NCBI GenBank assembly: GCA_025330725.1
Contig: JAIWND010000002.1
Coordinates: 1 to 64,000, forward strand
Length of the DNA: 64,000 nucleotides
Source: Chlamydoabsidia padenii
Taxonomy: Eukaryota > Mucoromycota > Mucoromycetes > Mucorales > Cunninghamellaceae
Reading direction: 5' to 3'
A program made the position numbers and the translations under genes. The notes under the pieces were generated by a model. It did not search any database. It was not told the origin of the DNA and was given only the letters and a program-made list of their open reading frames with translations. Shown here in pieces: positions 61,390-64,000 of the stretch (positions are counted from its first letter, which is position 1; every line of letters starts with the position of its first letter).

Positions 61390-62815
61390 TATACAGTTTA
61401 TTAAAAAGTAGCAATAAAATATATCATATTTAACAATAAAGTATGCGATGTTAAGAAATAGTATGAAAAAGTGATTAAAAGTAATGTCTAGCTTTACCAA
61501 AGGCAGTGTGTTTTGGAATAGGGTTTTATTATGTCTTTGGTTTGATATAATTTGATATGACACATGGTTTTTTGGTGTCCATATGTATCATTATATTATA
61601 AAGTAGGTGTCTCTTGCGTGTAGGTACCATGCTGTCTCATTGGCCATGAAGACCACTTGTCCATTTTCCAAAATAGATGCCAACGGGCTTCAATAACAAA
61701 GAGACTAATCAAAATCGTTGAAAAACTGTACCATGTTTGAAGGACGAAATATGTGCCGTTGAACAAAAAAAAAAAAAAAAAAGCGGGAATTGAATATTTC
61801 GGCAATTATGCGTCTTACAATTACTATACAATTAGTTTCACTTGACGACTGCGTAACCACTTGGCAATTGCGTAACTGTCTCGATCCAAAGGACAGGGGA
61901 TCCCGAAGTATATCGGTCAGTTTTTTTTTTGAAGACTTGTTCTCATCATCGTCGTCTTTTCCAATAGTATCTCGAAACAAAATTTAAATTCAACCCCCAC
62001 ATGACTGGTAGCTGGTTAGGGAGAGAACCTCTTCAGAAAAAAAAAAAGCGGAGTTGAATTATATTCATGCAAGAAGAGGGGGGTATCCCAAAAGTGATCA
62101 ACAGAAGCAGAAAAAGATGATAATACGTTTAATAATAGTGCATAGATTACACCAATTTACAGATACAACAAAGATGGACCTTGAAAGGATGGTTTGATAA
62201 TAGCGAAACATGACAAGGTACATGTGTATTATTCAAGATAAATGAGATAGGAGACGCCAACGCAAATCTACATGTAATCGCTAGGAAGATCTATTCCCAT
62301 CATTAACTTTTTGTGATCAAATTTCGGATGTCGGGATGGCTTCAATTTGTACGCCTGTTCACGACCATTTTTGGAGAAATGTAAAAAAAGGATCGCCGGC
62401 GCGCATGATCTAGCTCATCCCCCCCCCCTGTTCACTCCCAGGGAGGTTTATCAAGTCGATATGAAGCTTCCCTCATTATGATATGTTTTCATAATCACCT
62501 TGTCACTGTTATTGTAACTCTTTTTTGTCTATGCAATCCTCCTCTTGTAAAATAATAATAATAATAATAATAATAAAGCGCCAAGGATGGTTCAAACCCC
62601 GATTGTGCACAGTTGGAAAAGGGAAAACGGATCGACCAAAACATCGCACACTCCGTATGATTTTTTAAGGCGGCATTTCAATTTTAGCGTTGATTTTTCA
62701 TTTTAGTTCTTTCCCCTTCCTTCTTTTGCTCTTCTTTTTCTTCTCCTTTATCTTTTACAATAATCCAACACCTCCATACACACCTACTTTTTAGTCCAAG
62801 GAATAACTGATTCTA
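61390..62815. other. Intergenic region without recognised gene
   Basis: AT-rich. It contains an (ATA)n run (about 62551-62577) and TTCAAACCCCG at 62591-62601, 215 bp before the next start. No coding signal is seen; short frames look random. Confidence 0.45.
62591..62601 (+). promoter_or_regulatory. TTCAAACCCCG upstream motif of the fucosyltransferase-like gene
   Basis: An exact motif copy, 215 bp before the ATG at 62816. Confidence 0.4.
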
Positions 62816-64000
62816 ATGTTATTCCTTAGTTCGAATCCAAAGAAAAGATCTACTTTGATCGGCTTTACTATTATATCTATCCTTTTCGTATGCCTACAAC
62901 TCCTTCCATACGAATACAGCAACTTACCTCTAGCAGATACAATACTTAAATGGGGTAATAAAAACATACATACTTTTACAACAACAATAATAATAATAAG
63001 TACTAACCAGTTTAACCTTATCATTCTTTATAGATAGTCAGACATCCATTAGCAGCACTACAGCTGAAGAAAAATATCTCGCCTATCTGCCATACTCACG
63101 ATTCTCTAACCAACGGGGAACACTACTGAATGCAGCTCTTTTGGCAAAACATCTTGATAGGACTCTGGTGATACCTCCCATGTTTTTGGGCTACGCCAAT
63201 GGATGGTCTCCTGGCCCCTTACTTTATACTGTTTTGGAGCATATGACGGATCCTCGACTACAAGATAAATGTTTTGACAATCATGGCCAACTTGTCTCTG
63301 AACAACCAACCCTTGGACCCAATGAACCTTATTTGTATGGATGTGCCAATTTTACTGCCTATGCGATGGTGCCTTGGAGTGCTGTGACGGATCTGAATCT
63401 GCTGACCAAGCCTGAAGAAGAAGGTGGACTCGGAATCAAGATTATTGAACGATCTGATATGTCTATTGCTTCTTTGCGTCAAGAATTAGATTTAAAGAAT
63501 GACAAGGACATGTATTTGATGAAGGACTCTTCAGGAAGTAAAAAAGAAAAAAAAAAAAAAAAAGGTCACCAGATTGCGTTTATTAATACCTCATTGCTCC
63601 CCTCATTAGAGATACCAATGGCACTTTTATCAAGACGATGGAAACCCTATAAAACCCAACCCACGCTACAAAAACGAAGTCTCCTTGGATCAGCTTGGTG
63701 AATACAAACAACGACTATTACACTTTTATGGCATATTTGGATTCGATCGGATTCGACTGACATCACCTGAAAGCGAAGAATACCGACTACGAATACAACG
63801 GGCTTTACTCTTCAATCATCCTTCGATTACGGATGCTTCCTCAATTATTCTCGACCAACTGCTGGGTGGATTGGAAAAGACAAGGTCGGACATTATACCT
63901 TTGGATTCGTCTCACGCCAAGTCCAACACCAAAGTGCCATCACCCCGGTTTGTGGCGGCTCATGTCCGAGCAGGGGATGCTGACTTTTTAAAAGGACTAA
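62816..64000 (+). CDS. O-fucosyltransferase-like type II membrane protein, 5' part
   Basis: The 3' end lies outside the window. Exon 1 (62816-62954) encodes a short basic cytosolic tail and a signal anchor (LIGFTIISILFVCLQLLP), as in Golgi glycosyltransferases. Exon 2 (from 63034) has LAYLPYSRFSNQRGTLLNAALLAKHLDRTLVIPP, the N-terminal pattern of GDP-fucose protein O-fucosyltransferase-like proteins (first nucleotide-sugar lobe). A later exon (about 63609-64000) reads RYQWHFYQ, then FVAAHVRAGD, the typical start of the second lobe with its Arg. The splice between 63537 and 63609 is unclear: the GT at 63538 and AG at 63608 do not preserve the frame, and a long poly-A lies between, so an assembly slip or an unusual intron is possible. 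The acceptor sugar target is unknown. Confidence 0.75.

Overview
The window is a nuclear contig segment from a fungus, most likely an early-diverging Mucoromycota (Mucorales-like) species. This is inferred from the following: AT-rich spacers with long poly-T/poly-A tracts; many short introns (about 50-100 bp, mostly GTAAGT...AG); fungal genes such as a Spp1-type COMPASS subunit, a PTR2 transporter, a Ran1/Ksp1-like kinase and an Ara2-like aldo-keto reductase; and mobile elements of fungal type (PIF/Harbinger, Fanzor, PIF1-like helicase). Coordinates of spliced genes run from start to stop codon; exon limits are my own splice calls and may be off by a base or two.

Layout. 1-9.3 kb: end of a VASt-domain lipid-transfer protein, a protein kinase, an M50B-like membrane protease, triosephosphate isomerase and a small C2H2 factor. 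10.2-16.3 kb: an F-box/UBP-zinc-finger/DUSP protein, then a 13-exon full ABC transporter with asymmetric ATP sites. 16.7-20.0 kb: an orphan 3' exon and a 3.2-kb PIF/Harbinger transposon with perfect 63-bp inverted repeats, inserted about 60 bp before an aldo-keto reductase. 21.6-23.6 kb: a peptide transporter. 25-27.5 kb: gene debris, a hairpin repeat and a decayed Fanzor (eukaryotic TnpB-like) gene. 27.7-32.5 kb: a tRNA t6A dehydratase, a palindromic tandem repeat, a head-to-head pair of ribosomal protein genes (uS4 and eL21) and a small coiled-coil gene. 34-45 kb: a GATA factor, a P450, ubiquitin E1, a Sec14-like protein and ribosomal stalk protein P1. 45.6-50.4 kb: an Spp1-like PHD protein and a decayed PIF1-type helicase. 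50.8-64 kb: a short-chain dehydrogenase, SmF, an NSUN5/Rcm1 rRNA methyltransferase, a ferric-reductase-like flavocytochrome, a FYVE+armadillo-like protein and the start of an O-fucosyltransferase-like protein.

Most genes are unrelated housekeeping or membrane functions without operon logic. Three threads run across the window: a recurring upstream motif close to TTYAAAYCCCG (or its reverse) before many start codons and inside the transposon; GC-AG introns in three genes that are confirmed by reading-frame continuity; and microexons (16, 17, 19 and 25 nt, plus an ATG-only coding exon). The most notable items are the Fanzor relic, the F-box/ZnF-UBP/DUSP architecture and the shared promoter motif. 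No rRNA, tRNA or CRISPR feature was recognised by eye.
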